Assembly (NCBI RefSeq): GCF_008831285.2
Contig: NC_045147.1
Location: 21,716,981 to 21,780,980 of the forward strand
Direction of reading: 5' to 3'
DNA from: Nymphaea colorata
Taxonomy: Eukaryota > Streptophyta > Magnoliopsida > Nymphaeales > Nymphaeaceae
DNA length: 64,000 nt
Below are positions 24,001 through 36,448 of the stretch, in pieces; within the stretch, counting starts at the first letter, position 1; each line of letters begins with the position of its first letter. Under the pieces are notes generated by a model that searched no databases, was not told the DNA's origin, and saw only the letters and a list, made by a program, of their open reading frames with translations. A program made the translations under genes and the position numbers.

Positions 24001-26908
24001 TTCATAATGCAGATGAATACCTGCTAGTCAAGAAGACATCCGAAAACAAATATAAAGAAAAAATGCTGAAGATAGACTGTAAAGTTTGCTCATGTAGAAG
24101 TGACACAACATTAGTCATTAGTCATGTCAAAACTTATAAATTTCAACATCACAAAGCATCTCGACAAGCAACACCTTATAAGAAATTAGAATATTATCCA
24201 GAAAAGTTGCAGGCAAAATATTTGTACTTCAGAAGTCAATAGAAAGTAAATTTATTAATTGGCATCAAATTGCATTTATATAAATTCAAACTTGCTATGA
24301 TTATTAGGTCTTTTGTGTCCACAACTTGTGATATTTTCACAAAAAATTGTGCGCTATCCAACATACAAACAAGCCATAACGATAGATCAAAACCACAAAT
24401 ATTCTGAAACATCACATTACTATCAGTATCAACATTTTGAACCCATTTTGTAATGTCAACAAGACGTAGCAGTATTTGAGAATATATACAGAACAGCAAA
24501 TATTGTCATAATACCATAGCATTAACTATTTGTATATTCCCAATATTGGTACACTTAATAAAGACATTTTTCATTTATTTTTCAAGCACATGAAATTATT
24601 TTTTTCATATTGCAATGATTTGTATACTTATCCACAATTTTTCAAAGAGAAGTGCAAGACATCCGACTACCTGAAAAAGCATGTTTTATTATTATTTATG
24701 TTATTCCAAATTTTTAGAATGCCCAAAACGTACATGGGAAAGGCAAAACATTGAAGTTTGAACAAATCCTGAGAATAATCTTGCCAAGAAATTGCTGAGA
24801 ATAATCTGAGAATGGAGAATGATATACACAAAAAAGAAATACCAGGATGGGATAGTTCTACTCTAGGCAAACTATATGTTCATTTATCTGCTGATCTTAT
24901 TAGTTTGTATTTTCCACCAACTCTTGCCCATCCGCTTGTAGAGATGTATGACAATCTTACAATACTTACCTTTGAATTGTCAAATCAGTTGGGCACATAA
25001 AAACTCTCTCTCTCTCTGTCTCTCTCCTTTTGTGTGTGTGTGTGTGTGTCAATTATAAATTAAAGAAACCTATAGGAACATAATTTATTGGATGGTCTGC
25101 CTAATGGCATAAAGCAGAACCTGAAATTGCCAATGATTGTCATACATCTCTATGAGCGGATGGGCAAGAGTTGGTGGAAAAAACAAACTAAAAACATCAG
25201 CAGATAAATGAACATATAAGGAGAACAATTATAAATTAGAGAAACCTATAGGGACATAATTTATTGGATGATCTGCCTAATGGCATAAAGCAGAACCTTA
25301 AATGGCCAATATGCATAAAATACCTCCAAAATTATATAGAGCCAGACATATGCCCAAAATGACCAAAACAGTTCTACCAGCCATACACCTATATCAGATA
25401 TCCTCTTCACTGTTTCGTCTTTTGGAACCACAACACAGACTGCATGAATGGGGAAGAGATCAAATGCTGCAGAACCAACAAGTGTTCCAGGACCTAAACC
25501 TGAAATTTTCAGAAGTAAAAAATTGTGTATTAAACATGCATTTTTGCATAAAAACAAAATCTCCAATTTTTGAAAGTTGCAAACAAGGAAACATACAAAA
25601 CTAAGGATTGATGACCAATGATACTCAAGTTGCAGCACCATGCATAATGTAGCACGAGGAATCTACTCAATCTAGTCGAGCCTAGTAAAGATGCAAAGAA
25701 ACTAAAGGCTCACTTGCTGTTTCAGGAATCAAGTCCATGTTCATTTTCATAAAAAAAAGGAAGAAAGTCATTTAAAAGTTTAACAGCAACAAACCAAGGT
25801 CTTTAGGTTCGACACCAAAGAGCAAGGACAAGATAAGGAACACCACTGCTAAGAACACCATCATACATAGATCAACAGGACCCAGTGTCAATTCTTCATT
25901 AGTTCAACATATACAGGTAAGGAAGAAAGACATATAAAGGTCCAACAATCAAAGCTTCATTTTGTTCACCATCATGTTGATGATTAAGTGGCACAATTGA
26001 GAAGCTAGTATTCCAAAAAACTGGTTGAGTGTACAAATAAAGTTTCAGCCTTTATTTTTTTTGCTTGAACAAAGGCAAGTGTTGGTAAAAGTAACCAGAA
26101 AAAAGTTTGATATTAAAAGTTGAATAATGATGGCAATATGCAATTTCAAAAAGGAAAAACAGAAATTTCAACAAATAGACGGAAAAGAGCTTCTCAAATC
26201 ACTAAAGAACAATAAAATTATCTCAATGTATGAGTCAGTCCTTCTAAATTTCAACTGAAAAATGTATCTATTGGACCAAAAAGGGATGCAAAAGACTCAA
26301 TTAAACACAAAAACATACTACTTGCTAAAGCCCTTAGACTACCGAAAAGAAAAGACATTTTGATCTGAAAATAAAATGGGAAAAAGAGATGCTAAACAAG
26401 TAAAAAATATAACAATTCAGATATTGATTACTGAACACATGGAAATAGGATTTGGATCAGATTTAATAGAGCAAAAAGAAACATCAAAATCATAACCAAA
26501 CATTTACATTCCTAATAAACTGGTTCAGGAAACTAGAAAAGGGACACCACCTCCGGCATATTTACAGCCAAGGTTCTGGAAAGCATCTATTATAGCCAAA
26601 GATATCTGAGGAAAGCTTGTCCCCAAAGCCAGGAGGGTGATGTCAGCTATTGTGTGGTTCCATATCTTAGCCTTTTTAATCAACTCAGCTTTTGAACAAG
26701 GGTCTACAACAACCACTGACTTTGTCTGCTTAACAATATTTTCCATTGATTGAAAGAAGCATGAAGTAATTGCTGACAATCCAATGAAACAGTAAGAAAG
26801 TCCAAGAAAATATACAAAGAAACGTAATTGATTTCCTAAGTCAGTTTCTCCATGCAAAAGAAGGTAGATAGCACAAGTTTCAGCTGACGAACTGCCAAAC
26901 TTATCCAT
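21097..26908 (-). CDS. MHX: MHX, vacuolar magnesium/zinc-proton exchanger (CaCA family)
   Basis: Eight coding exons in continuous phase: 26551-26908, 25324-25499, 23757-23875, 23463-23614, 22925-23052, 21816-22047, 21575-21704, 21097-21394. They encode 530 residues; Arabidopsis MHX has 539. MHX exchanges protons for Mg2+ and Zn2+ at the tonoplast. Both cation-exchanger alpha repeats are visible: [14 protein letters not shown] with [20 protein letters not shown] (exons 1-2), and [17 protein letters not shown] with [19 protein letters not shown] (exons 6-8). About eleven hydrophobic segments flank a cytosolic acidic loop ([20 protein letters not shown]) in exons 4-5. The C terminus [11 protein letters not shown] matches the family. 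The start [22 protein letters not shown] aligns with the known N terminus. Exon 6 uses a gag acceptor at 22048, the least certain junction. Confidence 0.94.
24874..25217. repeat. 82-bp inverted repeat in MHX intron 2
   Basis: Arm 24874-24955 (atatgttcatttatctgctg to gagatgtatgacaat) pairs with 25136-25217 with few mismatches. The loop holds a CT/GT microsatellite at about 25001-25050. Transcribed, this could fold into a long hairpin about 100-450 bases upstream of exon 2 on the plus-strand map (downstream of exon 2 in the transcript). Confidence 0.85.
25051..25310. repeat. 84-bp direct repeat pair in MHX intron 2
   Basis: 25051-25134 and 25227-25310 both read aattataaatta.agaaacc through ctaatggcataaagcagaac, differing at a handful of positions. 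The second arm of the inverted repeat lies between them, so the local history involved at least two rearrangements. Confidence 0.85.
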
Positions 26909-26994
26909 CTAACTACTGGCTTATTAAAATCTTTTGCACTTTCTAAGACATTTCGAATCCCATCCTCCAAGTCATGTAGTTCGGCACCATGCAT
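26836..26994 (-). promoter_or_regulatory. Upstream ORF overlapping the MHX start codon
   Basis: On the same exon as the MHX ATG (exon 26551-27022), an ATG at 26994 opens a 52-codon frame that ends at 26836, 73 bases inside the MHX coding region in another frame. A second upstream ATG (26990) gives a 15-codon ORF. AtMHX is known from the literature to be restrained by an upstream ORF, so translational control here is plausible. The peptide (MHGAELHDLEDGIRNV at its start) resembles nothing I know. Confidence 0.6.
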
Positions 26995-27021
26995 CAATTT
27001 GTCTGTATTGACACATACGAA

Positions 27022-28300
27022 TCTGCAAAGAGAAGATATGATATTTAGTCATGGTCATCAGTTCTTGTATTTTAAAGAAAAAAGAAAAAAAAAAACTGAA
27101 GATCAATTAAACGAGCAATCAAGATCATAGAAGGAATCAGGTAAAGTTTATGAGAAGGGATTGGCTAGGTTGAACACTATTTTGATTGTGAAGTTGATTC
27201 GTTCCAGTGTGTCCAGGAATCATGTCCTATAGATGCAGAATGGACAAGCCAAGTGAATTGCCCATGTGTTTCACTGAAAAAGCCACATATCAGCGTGGAA
27301 ACTCATGGATTTAGGCAAGAATGAAAGCATCAATATTAAGGCTGTTTTCTTAAGGTCCTGTGGTAGCCCAGTGGATTGTCGAAACTCAGGGTAAACAACC
27401 AAATCTACTCGAAGAATCACACCTCTGCGGGTCAGAATATTACCCTGCTCACAGAAATTCCTAGTTTCTTGATTGCAGATCGAGTTGAAATCAGTATTTC
27501 GTGATCTCAGAGAATCTAGGCAGATATTTTCTCAGGATTTCTGCTGCAGGGTCAATTGCGGAATGAAAAGAAGAGGTAAGCACATTCGAGAAACGAAAAA
27601 TCGAGACACATTAAATGAACACAGATTTGTAGAAAATATCATTTTTTTTTCAATTCAAACTCAGAAAAAGATCCCACAAAAAATAAATACAAATAATGTC
27701 TCCATCCATCTCAAGCGGAAATTATGCAAATGATAGGAAACAACATAATATCGATAATATTGGGGCCAGGTTGAACAATGCATTACTTGACAAGTCGTTT
27801 CTTTTTCTCCTTTGCATGCCGGTCGAGCTTTACTGCAAATAGATAGAAGGCAACACATGCGTCAAGACTCTTCGGTTCCGATCAAATCTCCTGCTAATCT
27901 TAACTCCCAAACCTGTTGATCAACGTTCGAGAACCTGATCAGACTTTCTCCAGACTAGTAACTCGTTCATAGTAGCCATAGGAAAACCACAAGAGCAAAA
28001 TATTGATCTGCAACTCATCCCAAAAATCCATACGAAAACACGGAAGGAGACTTCAAGAACGACAGCATCAAGATCACACTTACGATCCTCACCAAAACCG
28101 TGAACGACAAGATATCGCAACGCATGGCGAACAAGGAAGCTCGACTCGAGAGATTGCACTTCTGTCGACCAGAATCGGCTCCGAGCACCAATGTTTCTTG
28201 ATCTATGAGGGCCAAGATATCTCAATTAGGAACCCTAGGGGATGCTCTAGCGCTATTCTGCCAGAAACTGGCCGGGAAGTGCCCGTGCATGGCTGCCTTG
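27022..28300 (-). other. Probable MHX 5' leader region with non-coding exons
   Basis: Exon 26551-27022 has a good acceptor (tctttgcag) and 114 bases of leader, so at least one upstream leader exon must exist. Candidates are a segment beginning at 27832 after tatttgcag and one ending at 28072 with GATC|gtaagtg. AtMHX also has a leader intron. Between 27783 and 27830 a short frame KLDRHAKEKKKRLVK ends in TAA; the duplicate at 29897-29944 keeps it with two substitutions. Exon structure is not established. Confidence 0.4.
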
Positions 28301-28365
28301 CGTTCGCGGGGAAGAATAAAGATGGCGGGCGGGCTGACACATCGAAACAAGAATTAGGAATTACC

Positions 28366-28377
28366 GGGTTTGGGCCC
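28366..28377 (-). promoter_or_regulatory. Site II-like promoter motif
   Basis: On the minus strand the DNA reads GGGCCCAAACCC, combining a TGGGC/GGGCC site II core with AAACCC. A tagggttc word follows 120 bp downstream in the transcript direction. Such motifs mark promoters of housekeeping plant genes and place the likely promoter of the MHX transcript, or of an independent small transcript, near 28.3 kb. Confidence 0.45.
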
Positions 28378-28547
28378 TAAAAACTAAAAAGACCATCCCT
28401 CGTGGACGAGGAGGTTTTCTTCATCGGGTCGGGTACTATCTAGGACATATGATTCCTGATCCGAAATGTAAATGCCGGCAGGTCGAAGGCACATAGATAT
28501 CGTTCGAGGAATTTCAACTTCGAAGGCTCAAGGAGATCAACTATCAG

Positions 28548-30235
28548 TACTATCAGTGTCGACATTTTGAAATGTCAACAAGATGTAGCAGTATTTGAAA
28601 ATATATACATAATAGAAAATATAGTCATAACACCATAATATTATCTATTTGTATATTTCCAGTATAGGTACACTTAATAAAGAGATTTTTCGGTATGTTT
28701 TAAACACATGAAATTATTTCCTTCATATTGCAAAGATTTGTATACTTGTCCATAACTTTTCAAAGAGAAGTGCAAGACATCCCACTACCTGAAAGCTTGT
28801 TTTATTATTGTTTACGTTATTCTAAGTTTTAGAACGCCCAAAATGTACCTGGGAGAGGCAAAACTATGACCAAATCCTGAGAATAAACCGAGAACGGAGA
28901 ATGATATGCACAAAAAAGAAATAGCAGGATGGGATAAATCTATTCTAGGTGAAGTTGGAACAGGAGTACGCTATATACAAACAAGGATTGATGACGAATG
29001 AAACTCAAGTTGCAGCACCATGGATGGGGTAGCAGGAGGACTGTAGTCGAGCCTAGTAAAGATGCAAAGCAACTAAAGGCTCACTTGCCGCTTCAAGAAT
29101 GAAGTCCATGTTCATTTTCATAAAAGAAAGAAGAAAGCCATTTAAATGTTTGACAGCAACAAAACAAGGGCATCATTGAGTTCAACACCAAAGAGCAAGG
29201 ACAAGATGAGGAACACGATTGCTTGGAAGAAGTTAGAACACCATCATATATAGATCAACAGAATCCAATTCTTCGTTATTTCAACATATACAGGTAAGGG
29301 AGAAAGATATATGACAATCAAAGCTTCATTTTGTTCAACATCATGATGTTGATGATTAAGTGGCACAATTGAGAAGCTAGTATTCCCCAAAACCAGTCTT
29401 ATTGATGTGTTCTGGTGCGTCCAGGAATCATGTCTTATAGATGCATAATGGGCAAATCAAGTGAATTGCCCGTGTTTTACTGAAAAGACCACATGTCAGC
29501 ACATGGAAACTCACGAATTTAGGCAAGAATGAAAACATCAACATCAAGGCTGTCTTCTTAAGATCCTGCGGTGGCCCAGTGGATTGTCGAAACTCAGGCA
29601 AAACAACCAAATCTGCTCGAAGAATCACACCTCTGCCGGTCAGAAACTCAGAATATTACAGTTCTCACAGAAAGTCCTAGTTTCTTGATTGCAGATCGGG
29701 GTGAAAACAGTACCAGGTGATCTCAAAGAATCTAGGCAGGATTAATTGCCGAGTGAAAAAAAAGAGTTAAGGACATACGAGGAGCGGAAAATGGAGATAT
29801 TAAATGATACAAATAATGTTTTCATCCAGCTCTGCTGGAAATTATGAAAATGATAGAAAACAACATAAGATTGGTAATATTGGGGCGAACAATGCATTAC
29901 TTGATAAGTCGTTTCTTTTTCTCCTCTGCATGCCGGTCGAGCTTTACTGCAAGTGATACAAGGAAACACATGCATCAAGACCCTTCGGTTCCGATCAAGT
30001 CTCTTGCTAATCTTAGAAAGTTTCAAGGCAGGTTAACTCCCAAACCGACTGATCAACGTTCGAGATCCTGATCAGACTTTTTAACCGCAAACCGCAAGAG
30101 CAAAATATTTGCAACTCATCCTGAAAATCTATCCGAAAACCCAGAACGAGGCGTCAAGAGCGACAGCATCAAGATCACAAGCACGATCCTCACCAAAATC
30201 GTCAACGACAAGGAGGAGAAAGACTTGTTGCATGG
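28548..30235 (-). pseudogene. Partial diverged duplicate of the MHX locus lacking the coding exons
   Basis: Blocks of this segment match the MHX gene in the same order and orientation: 28548-28980 with 24420-24870 (intron 2), about 28980-29390 with 25575-26010 (intron 1), and about 29400-30230 with 27190-28110 (leader). Identity looks about 80-90% with indels. The parts carrying exon 2 (25324-25499) and the first coding exon with its leader (26551-27022) are absent. A donor used in the leader (GATC|gtaagt at 28072) reads GATC|gtgctt in the copy. It cannot encode an exchanger. Confidence 0.8.
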
Positions 30236-31567
30236 AAAGAGATTTAAAAAAAAAACTTGTTTAAATGAAAAATAAAATAAAAAATTTTCCACGAAATATT
30301 AAAAAAATAATAAATTAGTGGTCTAACTAGTAAATATCAATCCAAGCTTATTTCCTGGACTGGGCTTGTCAGGGTGAATGAAATGGTGCATATCAATGAG
30401 ATGAAGCATCAACCGAGCGTGCACCATTGACCCATTGAGATCCACGCGTGAAAAAAAGCATGGTTGTTTTTTCTTTTCAACATTATTGTTTCAGTTACTC
30501 TCCCCTTTCTTTTTTATCTTTATAACAATCATTTTGTCTAGTACATGATTGGTGAACCTTGAGAAAAAAAAATGAGAATCTAATCATATTTTCGGACTGG
30601 TTTTTCATATATATATATATATATAAGTTTTTCCACCCACTTTTTCTCAAAATTTTCCTCCATCCAAACACTGCCCACCCTAAGATGACCATGAATAAAC
30701 AGCCAGGAAAATGAATTCCCGTGAAAGCAGCCATAAAGCCTTGGAGAGATGCACCTTACTCGGCTTGGTTAATGGTTGAAACCATGACTGGCTACACAGG
30801 CATGGGGCTCTGTGTAAAAATCTTCTTTTAATGAAGGTACTTCACCACGTTACATTGACGAAATCTGAAATGATGACAATAATAGGAGCTTCGAAATGAG
30901 GCTAACCACGAGGGGGTCATATTTGCCAAGAATATTGACAAAGCTTGATCCGTTGGAAGCCCAATTGGATTGGGATCATACAACACTCGTTTAAAATTGG
31001 GAGGATCAGTGAAGACAAGGCATTACTCTTTCGAGCAGACAAGGCCAGAACTTGGAGTCGATTATCTGTATAATTTAACCCCCTTTATAGACTGGAAGAT
31101 TGATATGTAAAAACTTATTTCACATGCCAAACAGATCCTTAGCTCAAGGTAGATTAAGATTGACGGAAGCTTAGGACCGGCGTTCCCAGTTTTAATATGC
31201 CATATTGCTGTGTCTCCATTAGTCATCAAAAGTCACAAGTTGCATACCACGCCAACACAAGCCAATTAGATCAACCAATAGCTTTACGAAGGCATATATT
31301 TACAGCAACAAGTGACCGAACCCGTTTAGGCTAAATAAAATTAATATGATGAAGGAAAATAACCACAATATAGTTTTTTCAGTGGAAAGCTGTATCATGC
31401 GTCTCTCAAAAACGTACAATGCCTCGCAAATGAAAATTTTAAATTTCGAAAAACGGAGCACATGCAAGATCTAATGTTCGTAACAAAAAGGAGGTAGCAT
31501 CTGAAAATCATAACTGGAAGCAGAGAGGTTGAGAGAGATAAAGTAGATCGAGAGCTCCGAAGCAGCA
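30236..31567. other. Intergenic, no supported gene
   Basis: AT-rich DNA between the MHX duplicate and eL22; contains a short (TA)n run at about 30606-30626. Its right end probably includes the eL22 3' UTR. Confidence 0.5.
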
Positions 31568-33331
<1,764 letters not shown>

Positions 33332-34264
33332 CTCTACTTGTCTCTTGGAAAAGACAACTTTGTTATTCGCTGAAAACAAGACAAATTCACATGTTCAGTT
33401 CACCAATCACCACCAAAACAAAACCCGTATTTGCTGTTTTTCTACATCCCTGTCCTGGCCATGTGGTGGATTTTCAATTTCATGTCTTACATCAAATAGC
33501 TGCCATACTCGTCAAGACCGCAAGTGAAGCTAGATTCACCCTTAGTAATATTTGTCATTGAACGCAGGAAACAAATACTCGGGCATTCAGCTGACAACCT
33601 TACAGATCTTGCGTATAGAATAAACATTAATCATTAAGAACAATAGTTCAAACAACCAAGACCTATATACCGAAAATAAATGAATTGCCTTATATTCAAG
33701 AAAATCAAAAAAGAGGGACCACGAGAGCGGGCTAATATGGATACTAAGCATACATGCTCCTGACATTGCTGATTCAACATCAAGACTAGAAAATCAAGAT
33801 GCACACAAAAAGAAAATCACGATATCAAATCCACCTTTCTCAAACAACGGAATTAACCTACTAAAACGAGATTCACATATGGAAGCAACAAAACTTCATT
33901 ATAGATGAAACTGCATGACGCAAGATACAAATGAATGACATAAAACTGAAGAGCCCCACAATCCCCTAATCCAAGATTACTAGGAACCCAGTTTCCCGTT
34001 TCGAGTTCATTTCAACCTCCCTTCTCCAGCAAACATGGTTTCCAATCGCTTCTGACTAAAGACGAGCGAACAAGAACAGTAGCTTCCGATCCCCCCGCAG
34101 TGAAGACCGAATACACAGGTCCAGATAAAAACTGCATTCACGAAACACAAACAAGAAATCGAACTAACAAAGAAGATCTACAGAAGCTTTACTTACGAAT
34201 GCGGATCGAAGCTGGCGCGGAGGCGGACGCCAAAGGAGGACGGAAGGAAACGAAGAAAGGGAGA

Positions 34265-34272
34265 TAGGGTTT
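34265..34272 (-). promoter_or_regulatory. Telo-box in the eL22 promoter/leader
   Basis: AAACCCTA on the minus strand, 68-75 bp before the end of the leader exon. Telo-boxes are characteristic of plant ribosomal-protein promoters. A GGGCCC site lies further upstream near 34427. Confidence 0.65.
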
Positions 34273-34319
34273 TGGTTTTGTAGGGGGCAGCGGCAAAGAT
34301 TAGGAACCCCTAGGGCAAT

Positions 34320-36260
34320 AAGTTAAATGCCATTGGAAGGACTGAATATTACAGAAACGGTAACTGGATTGGATCCTATCTGATCATGGATCCGAAATTA
34401 GCCCGCTTGTAAACACTCTGCACTAGGGCCCGAGTCAAATTTGTCCAATTCAAGCATAAAATTACTTCACTCGACGTTTTTCGAATAAATAATTATACTC
34501 ATGACTTATTCTTAATCAATTTACATAATTTTAACATTTGTCTTAGCTACATATTTAATAAAACAAGTGTGCCTTGTGAATTTGGTAAATCGGTATTAAT
34601 GGACATTCTCGTCAATTTGGTTCAATTTTAACAATATTTTAAAATCTAACATAACAAATGAAATTAGGTTGCCGATTATATTTGAAGGAGAAAAGAACTT
34701 TGTGATTTCGTTATTTGATGATCAAATTGGACCAGTAACTCTCAACCTTCTACCGATATAAGACCATTTATCTAAAAAATTTTCAAAAAGTTTAATTTGT
34801 AAGGTTAAAGTATACCTGAACAAGAGAGAGAGAGAGATGGATTCTTGAATTATTTTTTTATATTAGAGGAATATCGTTGATACTTAAACGTAATATCCAA
34901 TAAGTTAAACATTTTTATTACAAAATCCTTTTCTTTTACAGATAGGTTGTGTTTAGTTAAGTATATAATGCATCAATTATCTTTGAGTTAATGGCATGAT
35001 AACGTATGACAATAGTTCGTAGGTGAAGTAATAAAAGTTGCGGTTCTAGCATTCCCAAATGTTGCTTTAGTTTTAGTTTAAAATCTTGATTCCCCCCCAT
35101 TCTTTTTTTTTTTTACTGAATAAACGTCAACGGATATCCCTAAAAAAAAAAGTTGAGAAATATACAAGACCGCCGAACAACTTATGAGTTATGAATTCTC
35201 GATAAGTTCATATAGGACTTGATTTAGTTACAACTGCCTTCAAATTTCAAATGCTTGAAATTTTCTATTACTTTCGGGTGAGCAAGGGGTATTAATCCCA
35301 CCGCCCGAAAAAAGCCCGAAGGCCCCCCCATTCCCCCTGACTCCGGGGTCCTGAGCTGCGTCGGTGTCAGCGATAGCAACAGTGCACCCTTCACCTTAGA
35401 TGCCGCGCCCTACCGCCTTAAGACACAGGAACATAACGCCCACAGGGAACTAGAGACCTGCCTTAGTACAGGCCCCTAGCTCAACCACTAGTCGTCACAT
35501 TTATGTAGGTAAATTTGTGCAATCTCATTCAAGTTGGTTTCTCCAACAAAAAGTTAGGTGAAGATTTCTACGGGCAGGTTTGGCCATTTTTCTATCGTGT
35601 TTAATCAAACTTTGTGGGGCTTTTGTAGGTTTTAAGGCATGTTTAGCGACAAATTTCTTGATTTGCTGAGTCGATTTGCCTCCAAATACCCATCAAACAT
35701 AACTCAAGTTATTAGACCAGGTGGAAAAGAATTCTCTCCTCTCTATTTCAGGAAACCTTTTCCATGGTAAAAAAAATACATGAATTTTTTCTCCCTAGGC
35801 ATTAAACGCCCCCATAAATAGAACAGTGACTGAGAATATCAGGTTCCAAACCATTTGACTCCAAATGGCATTTACTTACAAGGAAAGGTACGTTAGGTAG
35901 ATGCATGAATTTTCCCCGTGAATGGGATGATTCTGAAGCCGATCGGCGGGGTGGGCCCGAACCATGCATGTGAGCTTCTTGAACTTGACCCACCCACCAC
36001 CCTGGTGTTTCGAACTGAAGACGTGCTTTCAACATGCCTCTAAATAAGTCCGTTTGCTCTGCTGTACCCTTCGCGGAAGTCTTTTTCTTTATTTAATTAG
36101 GGAGTTGAACAAAAGGAGTTTTTCCTTTTTTTGGGTTTTACGTGGCCGAGTAAACTGTAAGCAACAGTAGCACGGCAAAAAGATTTAAATTCCGGTGATA
36201 AAAAGGCTGACAGGTGCTGGCATTCAATGTCACATTTATAATTAAAGAGAGAAAGCGGGG
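34320..36260. other. Intergenic, with a GC-rich repeat-like insert
   Basis: Mostly AT-rich. The block at about 35270-35500 is strikingly different: it runs through ccccgaaaaaagcccgaagg and ccgccttaagacacagg and has long C runs. It has no ORF and may be a transposon or SINE-like fragment. No gene seen. Confidence 0.4.
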
Positions 36261-36264
36261 GAGG

Positions 36265-36345
36265 AGAAAGAGGTAGGTATCTATAGTATACTACAAATGT
36301 TGAGAGTCATAGAGAGGTAGGTATCTACAAATGCTGTAGCAGTAA
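36265..36345. repeat. Short duplicated promoter motif
   Basis: agaggtaggtatcta followed by acaaatg occurs at about 36268-36300 (with a tagtatact insert) and again at 36311-36341, roughly 110-180 bp before the hydrolase ATG. Could be a duplicated cis-element; function unknown. Confidence 0.5.
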
Positions 36346-36448
36346 GCCTGAATCAGAGACGTAAGAACAAAGAGGCAGAGTACTTCTCAACAGCTTCTAG
36401 CCTCAACCGCTCCATAATCCCTTGTTCTAAGAGTGAAGAACTAGAAGC

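Noticed and set aside
35802-36035. 77-codon minus frame upstream of the hydrolase
   Set aside because: No domain or splice context; lies in promoter DNA.
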